Shown piece by piece: positions 1 to 5,952 of a DNA stretch of 5,952 bases. How positions within the stretch are numbered: the first letter of the stretch is position 1; each line of letters starts with the position of its first letter. The DNA is taken from contig JAJRYU010000597.1 in NCBI GenBank assembly GCA_024275615.1, positions 1 to 5,952 on the forward strand. Reading direction: 5' to 3'. The notes beneath the pieces were generated by a model. That model did no database searches and was not told the DNA's origin. It saw only the letters and a program-made list of their open reading frames with translations. This DNA is from Planctomycetota bacterium. Its GTDB lineage: Bacteria > Planctomycetota > GCA-002687715 > DRQF01. Made by a program: the position numbers and the translations under genes.

Positions 1-2
1 TC

Positions 3-740
3 GAACAAATTGGCTTGCCCGATCACGTCAAGAAATTGCTCACGAAGCCGCGTGGGATGATTCTCGTCACCGGACCAACGGGTTCCGGCAAGACTACAAC
101 TCTCGCCACCATGATTGATCACATCAATCAAACCCATGAACACCATATTATCACCATCGAAGATCCCATTGAGTACTATCACGAGCACAAAAAATCAGTG
201 ATTACTCAAAGGGAGATTGGCGTCGATACTCCTGACTTTGCCGAAGCCATGCGGCGGGCATTGCGGCAAGATCCGGACATCATCCTCTTGGGCGAAATGC
301 GTGACCTCGAGACGATTTCGACGGCAATTACCGCAGCAGAAACGGGACATCTTGTTTTGGGAACGTTGCATACCACTGGTTCGGCTCGTACCGTCGACCG
401 AATCATCGATTCTTTTCCTGTTGATCAACAAGAACAAGTGAGGACTCAATTGGCCGGTGGGCTCTTGGCGGTCATCTCACAGGTCTTAGTACCAAGGGCC
501 GACAAACCCGGCGTCGTGGCGGCATTTGAGTTGATGATCAATTCACCTGCCATCGGCAATCACATTCGCAAGAACGAAACCTACAAGTTGTTTTCCGAGA
601 TCCAAACAGGCAAGCGACGCGGCATGCAGCTCTTGGACGACCATCTCTATCAGCTCTACAAGGATGGTGTGATTGAAGACCGTTACGCATTGGCATTGGC
701 GCAGAGAACCCAAGAAATGAAGGAAAAGGTACTCGGCTAA
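3..740 (+). CDS. pilT: PilT, type IV pilus retraction ATPase (5' partial)
   Basis: Hexameric cytoplasmic ATPase that drives pilus depolymerisation, and so twitching motility, at the inner-membrane platform. The reading frame is open to the window edge (codons from base 3 read EQIGLPDHV), so the TTG at 15 is internal and not a start. About 245 residues are visible; PilT is usually about 345-370, so roughly 100-120 N-terminal residues (the PAS-like N-terminal domain) are missing. Visible motifs are Walker A GPTGSGKT (bases 72-95), the Asp box around ITIEDPIEY, Walker B LLGEMRD with its catalytic Glu at 294-296, and the His box GTLHTTGSARTVDRIID. The C-terminal part is typical of PilT rather than PilU or PilB: a variant of the AIRNLIRE motif (AIGNHIRK), then IQTGKRRGMQLLDD. 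No zinc-binding cysteines are present, as expected for PilT. The TAA stop overlaps the ATG of the following pilB-like gene. Identity as PilT is firm from these motifs. Confidence 0.95.
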   Translation, partial: EQIGLPDHVKKLLTKPRGMILVTGPTGSGKTTTLATMIDHINQTHEHHIITIEDPIEYYHEHKKSVITQREIGVDTPDFAEAMRRALRQDPDIILLGEMRDLETISTAITAAETGHLVLGTLHTTGSARTVDRIIDSFPVDQQEQVRTQLAGGLLAVISQVLVPRADKPGVVAAFELMINSPAIGNHIRKNETYKLFSEIQTGKRRGMQLLDDHLYQLYKDGVIEDRYALALAQRTQEMKEKVLG

Positions 741-742
741 TG
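738..742 (+). promoter_or_regulatory. Stop/start overlap TAATG (probable translational coupling)
   Basis: The pilT stop TAA (738-740) shares its last base with the ATG (740-742) of the next gene. A purine-rich AGGAAAAGG at 721-729, inside the pilT coding end, lies 10 bases before the ATG and can serve as the ribosome binding site. Such overlaps usually couple translation, here of the retraction and extension ATPases; the coupling itself is inferred. Confidence 0.75.
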
Positions 743-2431
743 GCAGGACCGAATCGTAAGAAACTTCTGGGCCAGATTCTGAAAGAGATGCGTCTTGTTC
801 ATGAGGGGCAAATCCAAGAAGCCTTGGGCATTCAAAAAGAAGAGGGCGGGCAGATCGGCCGCATTTTGGTCGATCTGGGCTATATGGAGGAAGCGGGTCT
901 TCTCGAAGCCTTGGCGACCCAGATGGGAATCATGAAAGTCAGTCTGGAAGGTAAAACGATTCCCGATGACTTAGTGTCGCGAATGGACTCTGCGACCGTC
1001 AACATTTTTCGCGTTGTTCCTTTTGCGCAAGAAGGTGGTCTTGTCAAGGTCGCCATCGCCGATCCGACAAATCTCTCCTGTCTTGACGATGTTCGATTCA
1101 TCTTGGGGTGCGAACTCGAAGCCTATTTTGCTCCACCTGACCAGATTGACGAGGCGATCAAAGCCAACTTCCAAGAGCGTGCGGAAGATATGGACTCCCT
1201 CCTCGATGAGTTGGAAGATCTGGAGAAAAGCGCTTCGAGCATTGACGACCAAGAGACATTGGCTCAGTCAACGCCGGTTGTGAAGCTCTTGAATTACGTG
1301 CTTTTCATGGCTATTCGCGATCAAGCCAGTGATATTCACATGGAGCCTTTCGAAGACGAATTCAAGATTCGCTATCGGATTGATGGTGTCCTCTTTGAAT
1401 TGCGCTCCCCACCGGCGCACTTAGCCACGGCCTTGGTCTCTCGCGTCAAGGTCATGGCCAATCTCGACATCGCTGAAACACGCATGCCTCAAGACGGTCG
1501 AATTGATCTCATGGTTGGCGGCCGCAAGGTCGACATTCGAGTGTCAACGTTGCCGACCATGTGGGGTGAGAGTTGCGTGATGCGCGTTCTCGACAAGACC
1601 GTCGTCAATCTCGACCTCGACAAACTTGGTCTGCGCAAAGAAGAAGCTGACACCATCAGGCGTCTCATCGAATTGCCGCATGGCATTATCTTGGTCACGG
1701 GACCTACAGGTTCAGGCAAGACAACCACGCTGTACGCCGCCCTCAATGCTGCTGACAGTGAGACTCAAAAGATCATCACCACCGAAGATCCGGTTGAATA
1801 TGAACTCCCAGATATCGTCCAAGTTCAGGTGAATGAGGATATCGGTGTTACTTATGCCGAGTGTTTGCGGTCTATTCTTCGGCAGGATCCTGACAAGATC
1901 CTTGTCGGCGAAATTCGAGATCGTGACACTGCGCAGATAGCGGTGGAGGCATCGCTCACAGGGCATGTCGTGTTCAGTACGCTGCATACCAATGACGCGG
2001 CTGCTGCCGTGACTCGTTTGGTCGACATTGGCGTTGAACCTTTCTTGATCGCGGCGACCTTGGAGGCCGTGGTTGCCCAAAGGTTAGTGCGTACAATCTG
2101 TCAACACTGTAAGGCACCCTACTCGCCGCCGCAGGAACTCCTGGATGAACTGGAAATCACGGCAACAGAAGCGGGCGATGCTCAGTTTTATTCCGGAACG
2201 GGTTGCGAGAATTGTTATGGAACCGGCTATCGTGGACGCATGGCCTTGTTCGAAATCCTGGACGTTACCGATCGGGTCAAAGAGGGAATTATTGACGGAG
2301 CCAGCGCCGCGACGCTCGCCGAGATCGCGCGTGCCGGGGGTATGCGCCCGCTTCGAGAAAGCGGCCTGCTCGCGATTTTCGAGGGCAAGACCACGCCGGA
2401 AGAAGTGATTCGAGAAACGGTCTACCACTGA
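740..2431 (+). CDS. pilB: PilB/GspE-family pilus extension ATPase
   Basis: Cytoplasmic ATPase that powers pilin assembly through the PilC platform; 563 residues, the usual PilB length. Residues 9-32 and 38-61 form two 24-residue repeats separated by 5 residues, the layout of the MshEN (T2SSE_N) domain that binds c-di-GMP in some relatives. The rest of the N-terminal domain runs to about residue 137. The motor domain follows: DIHMEPF with an arginine-rich stretch, Walker A GPTGSGKT at 321-328 (K327), Asp box TTEDPVEYE, Walker B ILVGEIRD with Glu391, and His box STLHTNDA. A zinc site is formed by CQHC (454-457) and CENC (489-492), a hallmark of PilB/GspE and absent from PilT. The start is set by the TAATG overlap and by the N-terminal motif beginning at residue 9. 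PilB and GspE cannot be separated by sequence alone; the adjacent pilT argues for a type IV pilus. The repeats deviate from the c-di-GMP consensus, so binding is uncertain. Confidence 0.92.
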   Translation: MAGPNRKKLLGQILKEMRLVHEGQIQEALGIQKEEGGQIGRILVDLGYMEEAGLLEALATQMGIMKVSLEGKTIPDDLVSRMDSATVNIFRVVPFAQEGGLVKVAIADPTNLSCLDDVRFILGCELEAYFAPPDQIDEAIKANFQERAEDMDSLLDELEDLEKSASSIDDQETLAQSTPVVKLLNYVLFMAIRDQASDIHMEPFEDEFKIRYRIDGVLFELRSPPAHLATALVSRVKVMANLDIAETRMPQDGRIDLMVGGRKVDIRVSTLPTMWGESCVMRVLDKTVVNLDLDKLGLRKEEADTIRRLIELPHGIILVTGPTGSGKTTTLYAALNAADSETQKIITTEDPVEYELPDIVQVQVNEDIGVTYAECLRSILRQDPDKILVGEIRDRDTAQIAVEASLTGHVVFSTLHTNDAAAAVTRLVDIGVEPFLIAATLEAVVAQRLVRTICQHCKAPYSPPQELLDELEITATEAGDAQFYSGTGCENCYGTGYRGRMALFEILDVTDRVKEGIIDGASAATLAEIARAGGMRPLRESGLLAIFEGKTTPEEVIRETVYH

Positions 2432-2443
2432 TAGGATCCAGAA

Positions 2444-3577
2444 ATGCCAGACAATCTGAAGAAACGCCGCGACAAGTTCAAGACCGCGAGTAAGAAGCAA
2501 GCACCGCAGGAAGAAGGAGCCAAGAAACCTCTTTTTGGTGGTGGACGTGTCAATCGTCAAATGAAGACGCAGTTCTCGGTCCAGTTTTCAACTTTGCAAG
2601 ATGCAGGACTTCCTGTCTTGCGAAGTTTGAAGATCCTCGAAGGGCAAATGCCTCCGGGACGATTCAAGACCGTTTTGCAAGCTGTAGGTGAAGACGTCGA
2701 AGGAGGCAGCCCTTTATCCGAAGCGTTCTCCAAGCACCCCAAGGTGTTCGACTCGCTTTATGTCAACGTTGTTCGTGCCGGCGAAGCTGGCGGTATGTTG
2801 ACTGAGGTTTTTCAGCGACTCGCAGACTTCATGGAGCGCAGTGACAAATTGATGCGCCGCGTGAAGGGGGCATTGGCTTATCCCATCTTTGTTGTGCTTT
2901 TTGCTGTGGGTGTTCTGACCTTCATCATGATTGTCGTCGTTCCACAATTTGAAGAGATCTTCGGCAGTATCGGACAAGATCTACCGAAAATGACTCGGAT
3001 GCTGATTGATTTCAGTAATGGGCTGGCGACTTACTGGTATCTCTTGGTGATGGTGCCGTTTCTCATACTTAGTATTTGGCGGTTGATCCGTAAGTCACCA
3101 GGAGGGCTGATGGCCACCGATCGTCTGAAGTTGAAGATGCCGCTCTTCGGCAACCTCTTGAAGAAGACTCAGATCTCTCGCTTTTCTCGAACCTTGGGTA
3201 CTTTGTCAACGTCGGGAGTACCCCTGTTAGAGAGTTTGGACATCGTCCGTGGCACGTCTACTAACGAAGTACTACGTTCCACCATTGAGAAAGTTAAGAC
3301 GAGCGTGAGCGAAGGTGAAAGCATTGCTGAACCTCTAGGCGAAAGCGGTATTTTTGATGACATGGTTGTCAACATGGTGGACGTTGGCGAGGAAACCGGT
3401 GAGCTTGATCGCATGTTGATGAAGGTTGCTGACCGCTATGATGACGAAGTAGACGCCACTGTGGGGGCCATGTTGAGCATTCTTGAGCCGATGCTGATTG
3501 TTATTATGGGTATCGTTGTTGGATTCATTGTCATCGCCCTATTCATGCCACTTCTGGACATGCAGGGGAAAGTATAG
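2444..3577 (+). CDS. pilC: PilC/GspF-family inner-membrane platform protein
   Basis: Polytopic inner-membrane protein that connects the PilB/PilT motors to the growing pilus; 377 residues against about 400 for typical PilC. It has two T2SSF repeats: residues about 40-167, with DAGLPVLRSL (53-62) and RAGEAGG (111-117), and about 243-367, with SGVPLLESL (257-265) and DVGEETGELD (313-322). Predicted membrane segments are about 147-167, 197-214 and 347-370. The N-terminal region before the first repeat is only about 39 residues and lysine-rich; the usual longer strand-forming N-terminal segment is not recognisable. The ATG is supported by AGGA at 2433-2436, 7 bases upstream. The gene is in the same frame as the upstream ATPase, and two consecutive stops (TGA TAG, 2429-2434) lie between them, so the start cannot lie further upstream. 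The 12-base gap implies co-transcription with pilB. Confidence 0.93.
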   Translation: MPDNLKKRRDKFKTASKKQAPQEEGAKKPLFGGGRVNRQMKTQFSVQFSTLQDAGLPVLRSLKILEGQMPPGRFKTVLQAVGEDVEGGSPLSEAFSKHPKVFDSLYVNVVRAGEAGGMLTEVFQRLADFMERSDKLMRRVKGALAYPIFVVLFAVGVLTFIMIVVVPQFEEIFGSIGQDLPKMTRMLIDFSNGLATYWYLLVMVPFLILSIWRLIRKSPGGLMATDRLKLKMPLFGNLLKKTQISRFSRTLGTLSTSGVPLLESLDIVRGTSTNEVLRSTIEKVKTSVSEGESIAEPLGESGIFDDMVVNMVDVGEETGELDRMLMKVADRYDDEVDATVGAMLSILEPMLIVIMGIVVGFIVIALFMPLLDMQGKV

Positions 3578-3593
3578 AGCCCAGGCACTCAAC

Positions 3594-3598
3594 AGGAG
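3594..3598 (+). promoter_or_regulatory. Ribosome binding site of the sensor kinase gene
   Basis: AGGAG lies 5 bases before the ATG at 3604, in the 26-base gap after pilC. It is the clearest Shine-Dalgarno sequence in the window and fixes the kinase start. The gap shows no terminator-like hairpin, so the kinase is probably read on the same transcript as pilC. Confidence 0.75.
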
Positions 3599-3603
3599 AC
3601 CTC

Positions 3604-5169
3604 ATGTCGATCCGTAGGCGCGCTACGATTGTGTTTCTCATCGTGAATGCGATTACGGTGGCCCTGATTGCAACCTCCGTTTTCAATGAAACACGAGATG
3701 CCAAGGATCGCTTGAAGCAAGATCGCGATACCATCGCTGAAGGTACGGTCGAGGTCCTTGCCAATAGCTTCAAAGTGAGCATGGAAATCGAGCTCCTGAG
3801 AGTGCTCAACGAATCCGGTGTCGGTAGCAAGGATGGCGATGCATACAATGAATTTGCCATCGCCCTGGCACTATCGGACTTGGCCTATTGGGATGAAGAC
3901 CCGCTGGTCACCAAATACTTAGATCGAGTTTTCTTCGTTCGGTTTTCTGAGTCAGACGTCAACCGTTGCAATCCAAGACCGGGCCTCATTCTCTCAGGGG
4001 AAGAGTCGGCCACATTGACCAAGAAGTTCTTGCGTGAACATGTTGCCAAGGCCGATGGCATTGAAACAGTTGCCAATGACAGCGGTCAGGTCGTTGTCTA
4101 CGGCATGGTCGATCCCGCCGTGTCCCCAAACTGGGGCTACTATTTCCGGATGAATCCCACTTCGCCTCTCAGTTTTGATCCCGGAGAATCGGTGCAGAAG
4201 ATTCTCTATATTGCCGTGCCCGGCATGCTCTTGCTCTTGCTTTTTCTCTATTTCTTCTTCAATCGTCTTGTCCTTGAGCCTCTCACGGCGACGGAAAAAG
4301 CGGCTTTGCGAATTTCTGACGGTGACTACGATCAGCCTTTGCCCTACGCGCAGAGGAAGGATGAGATCGGTTCTGTGGCTCGTGCCATGAATACCATGAT
4401 GGCGCAACTGCGTGAGTACCGTACGCGCATGCAGGGCCATGTTGATCAAGCCACGGAACGGTTCAAGAAAGCTGAACAACACCTAGTTGTTTCGGAACGC
4501 CTAGCCGCCATGGGACGTATTGCCGCAGGTATTGCTCACGAAATCAACAACCCCTTGGGGGGCATTTTGAATGCCATAAGAAAGCTGGGCAACAAGGATC
4601 TCGTCGACGACAGACGGGAGAAATACCAACTTGTGGCTGAGGATGCCGTAAGGCGCATCCAGACCACCGTTAAGAGAGTCTTGGCGACCTCACCACGTCA
4701 CCAGCCCCAAGTCGAGACTGTTGATCTTGTCGTGCCCATTGACCATGCGCGAGAATTGGTGGCACACAAACTGCGCCAGGATCGAACCGAATTGGTTGTC
4801 GAACTTGAAGATGGATTGAGGATTGTAGGAGACAGTAACGAGCTGTCGCAGATCTTTCTGAACCTCCTTATCAACGCTTGCGATGCCACCGCCAAATGCG
4901 ACAAGGGTCGTATCGAAATCCAGGCTGAGGCAGCGGGGGATGAAGTGCTGGTCGTTGTGAGTGATAATGGGCATGGCATGCCGCCTGAGGTGAGAGAGCG
5001 AGTCTTCGACTTGTTCTACACCACCAAGAAAGGAAATGCTGGCACGGGTCTCGGACTCGGAATCGTCCACAACTTGGTGACCGGCCACGGTGGCCGTATT
5101 ACTGTCGAGAGCACGCCCAACAAGGGGAGTATTTTCAAACTCTATCTCCCACGACGCCGTTCGGAGTAA
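3604..5169 (+). CDS. Membrane sensor histidine kinase with HAMP domain
   Basis: Two-component sensor of 521 residues that autophosphorylates on histidine and passes phosphate to a response regulator. In order: basic N-terminus MSIRRR and TM1 (about 7-26); extracytoplasmic sensor region (about 27-199), beginning with long helix-like sequence and ending in strand-like sequence (QVVVYGMVD, WGYYFRM), possibly a single Cache/PAS-like fold, not assignable by eye; TM2 (about 200-222); HAMP (about 221-273, with P226 and DEIG 253-256); a linking coiled coil; HisKA with phospho-acceptor His312 in AHEINNP; and HATPase with N box NLLINACDA (key Asn424), G1 DNGHGMP (454-460), F box FDLFYTTKK and G2 GTGLGLG (480-486). 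All catalytic motifs are intact. The HEINNPL H box resembles the NtrB/AtoS-type kinases, which often pair with NtrC-family regulators, but no regulator is in the window. Its place after pilC suggests control of pilus genes, as PilS does, but PilS is classically multi-spanning, so pilS is not assigned. Confidence 0.93.
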   Translation: MSIRRRATIVFLIVNAITVALIATSVFNETRDAKDRLKQDRDTIAEGTVEVLANSFKVSMEIELLRVLNESGVGSKDGDAYNEFAIALALSDLAYWDEDPLVTKYLDRVFFVRFSESDVNRCNPRPGLILSGEESATLTKKFLREHVAKADGIETVANDSGQVVVYGMVDPAVSPNWGYYFRMNPTSPLSFDPGESVQKILYIAVPGMLLLLLFLYFFFNRLVLEPLTATEKAALRISDGDYDQPLPYAQRKDEIGSVARAMNTMMAQLREYRTRMQGHVDQATERFKKAEQHLVVSERLAAMGRIAAGIAHEINNPLGGILNAIRKLGNKDLVDDRREKYQLVAEDAVRRIQTTVKRVLATSPRHQPQVETVDLVVPIDHARELVAHKLRQDRTELVVELEDGLRIVGDSNELSQIFLNLLINACDATAKCDKGRIEIQAEAAGDEVLVVVSDNGHGMPPEVRERVFDLFYTTKKGNAGTGLGLGIVHNLVTGHGGRITVESTPNKGSIFKLYLPRRRSE

Positions 5170-5263
5170 GGCGGGCCGACCGTCTTGATTGTAGGGGAAT
5201 GTCATCGTTAACGAAGAACCGAAATCAAGTGCCAAGAATCGCAAGAAGAGGATCCTTCGCCGT
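5170..5263 (+). other. Gap between kinase and hydrolase, possibly holding the true hydrolase N-terminus
   Basis: No hairpin terminator followed by a T run, and no convincing promoter, was seen in these 94 bases. A strong Shine-Dalgarno-like AGGGGA lies at 5193-5198. The hydrolase frame is open from just after a TAG at 5192-5194, and from 5201 it would encode a hydrophilic stretch ending in the basic cluster KNRKKRILRR, directly before the hydrophobic anchor. That looks like coding sequence, but this part has no ATG, GTG or TTG in frame. Confidence 0.45.
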
Positions 5264-5952
5264 ATGCTCACCCTTTTTGTGTCGACCTACTTTGGCGTGT
5301 GCCTCCTGCTTTTTTTCTTCCAACGATCCTTGCTCTACCATCCGACCGAGGTCCCGCCGAGTCGGCGTGGCTCATTGCAAACATTCCAAGTGGATGGCGC
5401 TTCACTAAAAGTATCTGTCCAGTCACGAGACTCGCAAAATGCAGTGCTCTATTTTGGTGGCAATGGAGAGGATGTCTCCGCGAGTTTGTCTACCTTTGCC
5501 CAGGCCTTTCGCAACCATGCCATCTATATGGTCCACTATCGTGGTTATGGTGGAAGTTCTGGATCACCCTCCGAAGACGCTATCCACCGCGACGCTCAAG
5601 CGATATTTGAGATTGTCAGGACGAAGCACCCGCAAATCGTTGTGGTCGGTAGAAGCCTCGGGTCCGGTGTGGCTGTGCACTTGGCAGCGAACAACGCTGT
5701 GGAGCGCGTGATATTAGTGACGCCCTATGACAGCATTCTCAACGTCGCCAAGAATCGTTTTCCTTTTGTGCCCGTGAGTCTCCTGCTGCACGACACGTTT
5801 GAGTCTTGGCGCGTGGCACCAAAAGTCACGGCGCCAGTCCTGATTTTGGCTGCCGAGAATGACCAAAGAGTGTTGCCGTCGAGTACTGAGAGACTCTTGG
5901 AATCGTTTTCTCCGGGTGTCGCGACCATGGTTGTTTTACCAGCCACGGGACA
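5264..5952 (+). CDS. Membrane-anchored alpha/beta hydrolase, BEM46/ABHD13-like (3' partial)
   Basis: Serine hydrolase fold of unknown substrate; 229 codons are visible and the frame is open at the window end. Numbered from the ATG at 5264, residues 1-20 are a hydrophobic segment, probably a signal anchor, followed by SLLYHPTEVPP, a common opening in this family. The fold motifs follow in order: strand and oxyanion-hole region VLYFGGNGED (61-70), HYRGYGGSSGSPSE (91-104), nucleophile elbow GRSLGSG with Ser131 (129-135), VTPYDSI (152-158), and the acid strand VLILAAENDQ with likely catalytic Asp200. The sequence stops at PATG followed by CA, where the family has its catalytic His (GH), so the next codon may be that His. 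The usual HG of the oxyanion motif reads GG here (65-66). ATG 5264 is the first standard in-frame start, with AGAGGA at 5247-5252, but upstream sequence in the same frame looks coding, so the true start may be earlier. A link to the pilus genes is not evident. Confidence 0.85.
   Translation, partial: MLTLFVSTYFGVCLLLFFFQRSLLYHPTEVPPSRRGSLQTFQVDGASLKVSVQSRDSQNAVLYFGGNGEDVSASLSTFAQAFRNHAIYMVHYRGYGGSSGSPSEDAIHRDAQAIFEIVRTKHPQIVVVGRSLGSGVAVHLAANNAVERVILVTPYDSILNVAKNRFPFVPVSLLLHDTFESWRVAPKVTAPVLILAAENDQRVLPSSTERLLESFSPGVATMVVLPATG

Noticed and set aside
15..17. TTG at 15 as a start codon for pilT
   Set aside because: The frame is open upstream to the window edge and encodes family-typical residues (EQIG), and the protein would lack the standard N-terminal domain. 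The gene is cut by the window, not short.
67..1728. Similar DNA around the Walker A regions of pilT (about 67-100) and pilB (about 1695-1728), looking like a direct repeat
   Set aside because: The likeness follows the shared protein motif of two paralogous ATPases, with differences mostly at third codon positions. It is not a mobile or regulatory repeat.
2429..2446. pilB and pilC lie in the same frame, suggesting a possible readthrough fusion
   Set aside because: Two consecutive stops (TGA TAG) separate them, and pilC has its own ribosome binding site and ATG, so they are ordinary separate genes.
3994..4482. 162-codon open frame on the - strand opposite the kinase sensor and HAMP region
   Set aside because: It is antisense to a well-supported gene, its product is low-complexity (Glu/Lys-rich) and it has no motif. 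The same holds for the 158-codon frame at 2084-2560 and the 122-codon frame at 1712-2080.
4690..5271. 193-codon open frame on the - strand opposite the kinase catalytic domain
   Set aside because: It lies antisense to conserved HisKA/HATPase coding sequence and shows no recognisable domain. It is a shadow frame.
5199..5408. 69-residue open frame starting at ATG 5199 just after AGGGGA
   Set aside because: The product is compositionally unlike a protein family (rich in Cys, Arg and Ser), the ATG is too close to the Shine-Dalgarno-like site, and it overlaps the clearly coding hydrolase frame. The same applies to the frames at 5299-5610 and 5439-5711.

Overview
The window (about half G+C by eye) is a densely packed, single-strand stretch of a Gram-negative-type bacterial chromosome. 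It carries the cytoplasmic motor and inner-membrane platform of a type IV pilus. All five genes lie on the + strand with very small gaps, so at least the first four probably form one operon. The lineage cannot be fixed from the sequence. A pilus ATPase pair, then pilC, then a sensor kinase recalls the pilB-pilT-pilC-pilS-pilR order known in Myxococcus and related delta-proteobacterial groups, but here pilT precedes pilB.

Layout. (1) 1-740: the 3' two thirds of pilT, the retraction ATPase; its N-terminal part lies upstream of the window. (2) 740-2431: a PilB/GspE-family extension ATPase with an N-terminal MshEN-like domain and a C-terminal tetracysteine zinc site. It starts inside the pilT stop codon (TAATG overlap). 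(3) 2444-3577: PilC/GspF-type platform protein, 12 bases downstream, with an unusually short N-terminal region. (4) 3604-5169: a membrane-bound sensor histidine kinase (TM, roughly 170-residue extracytoplasmic domain, TM, HAMP, HisKA, HATPase), 26 bases after pilC. (5) About 5264 to the window end: the start of a membrane-anchored alpha/beta hydrolase of the BEM46/ABHD13-like type, cut by the window edge and with an ambiguous start.

How they work together. PilB powers pilus polymerisation through PilC, and PilT powers depolymerisation at the same platform. The kinase is placed where it could sense an envelope or external signal and control the pilus genes. It is not built like the classical multi-spanning PilS, and no response regulator is visible in the window. 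The hydrolase has no evident link to pili and may simply be the next gene.

No RNA gene, mobile element, CRISPR array, convincing terminator or long repeat was seen. I found no evidence for a wholly new system. The points most worth checking are the hydrolase start, the degenerate c-di-GMP-type motifs of PilB, the shortened PilC N-terminus and the non-PilS architecture of the kinase.
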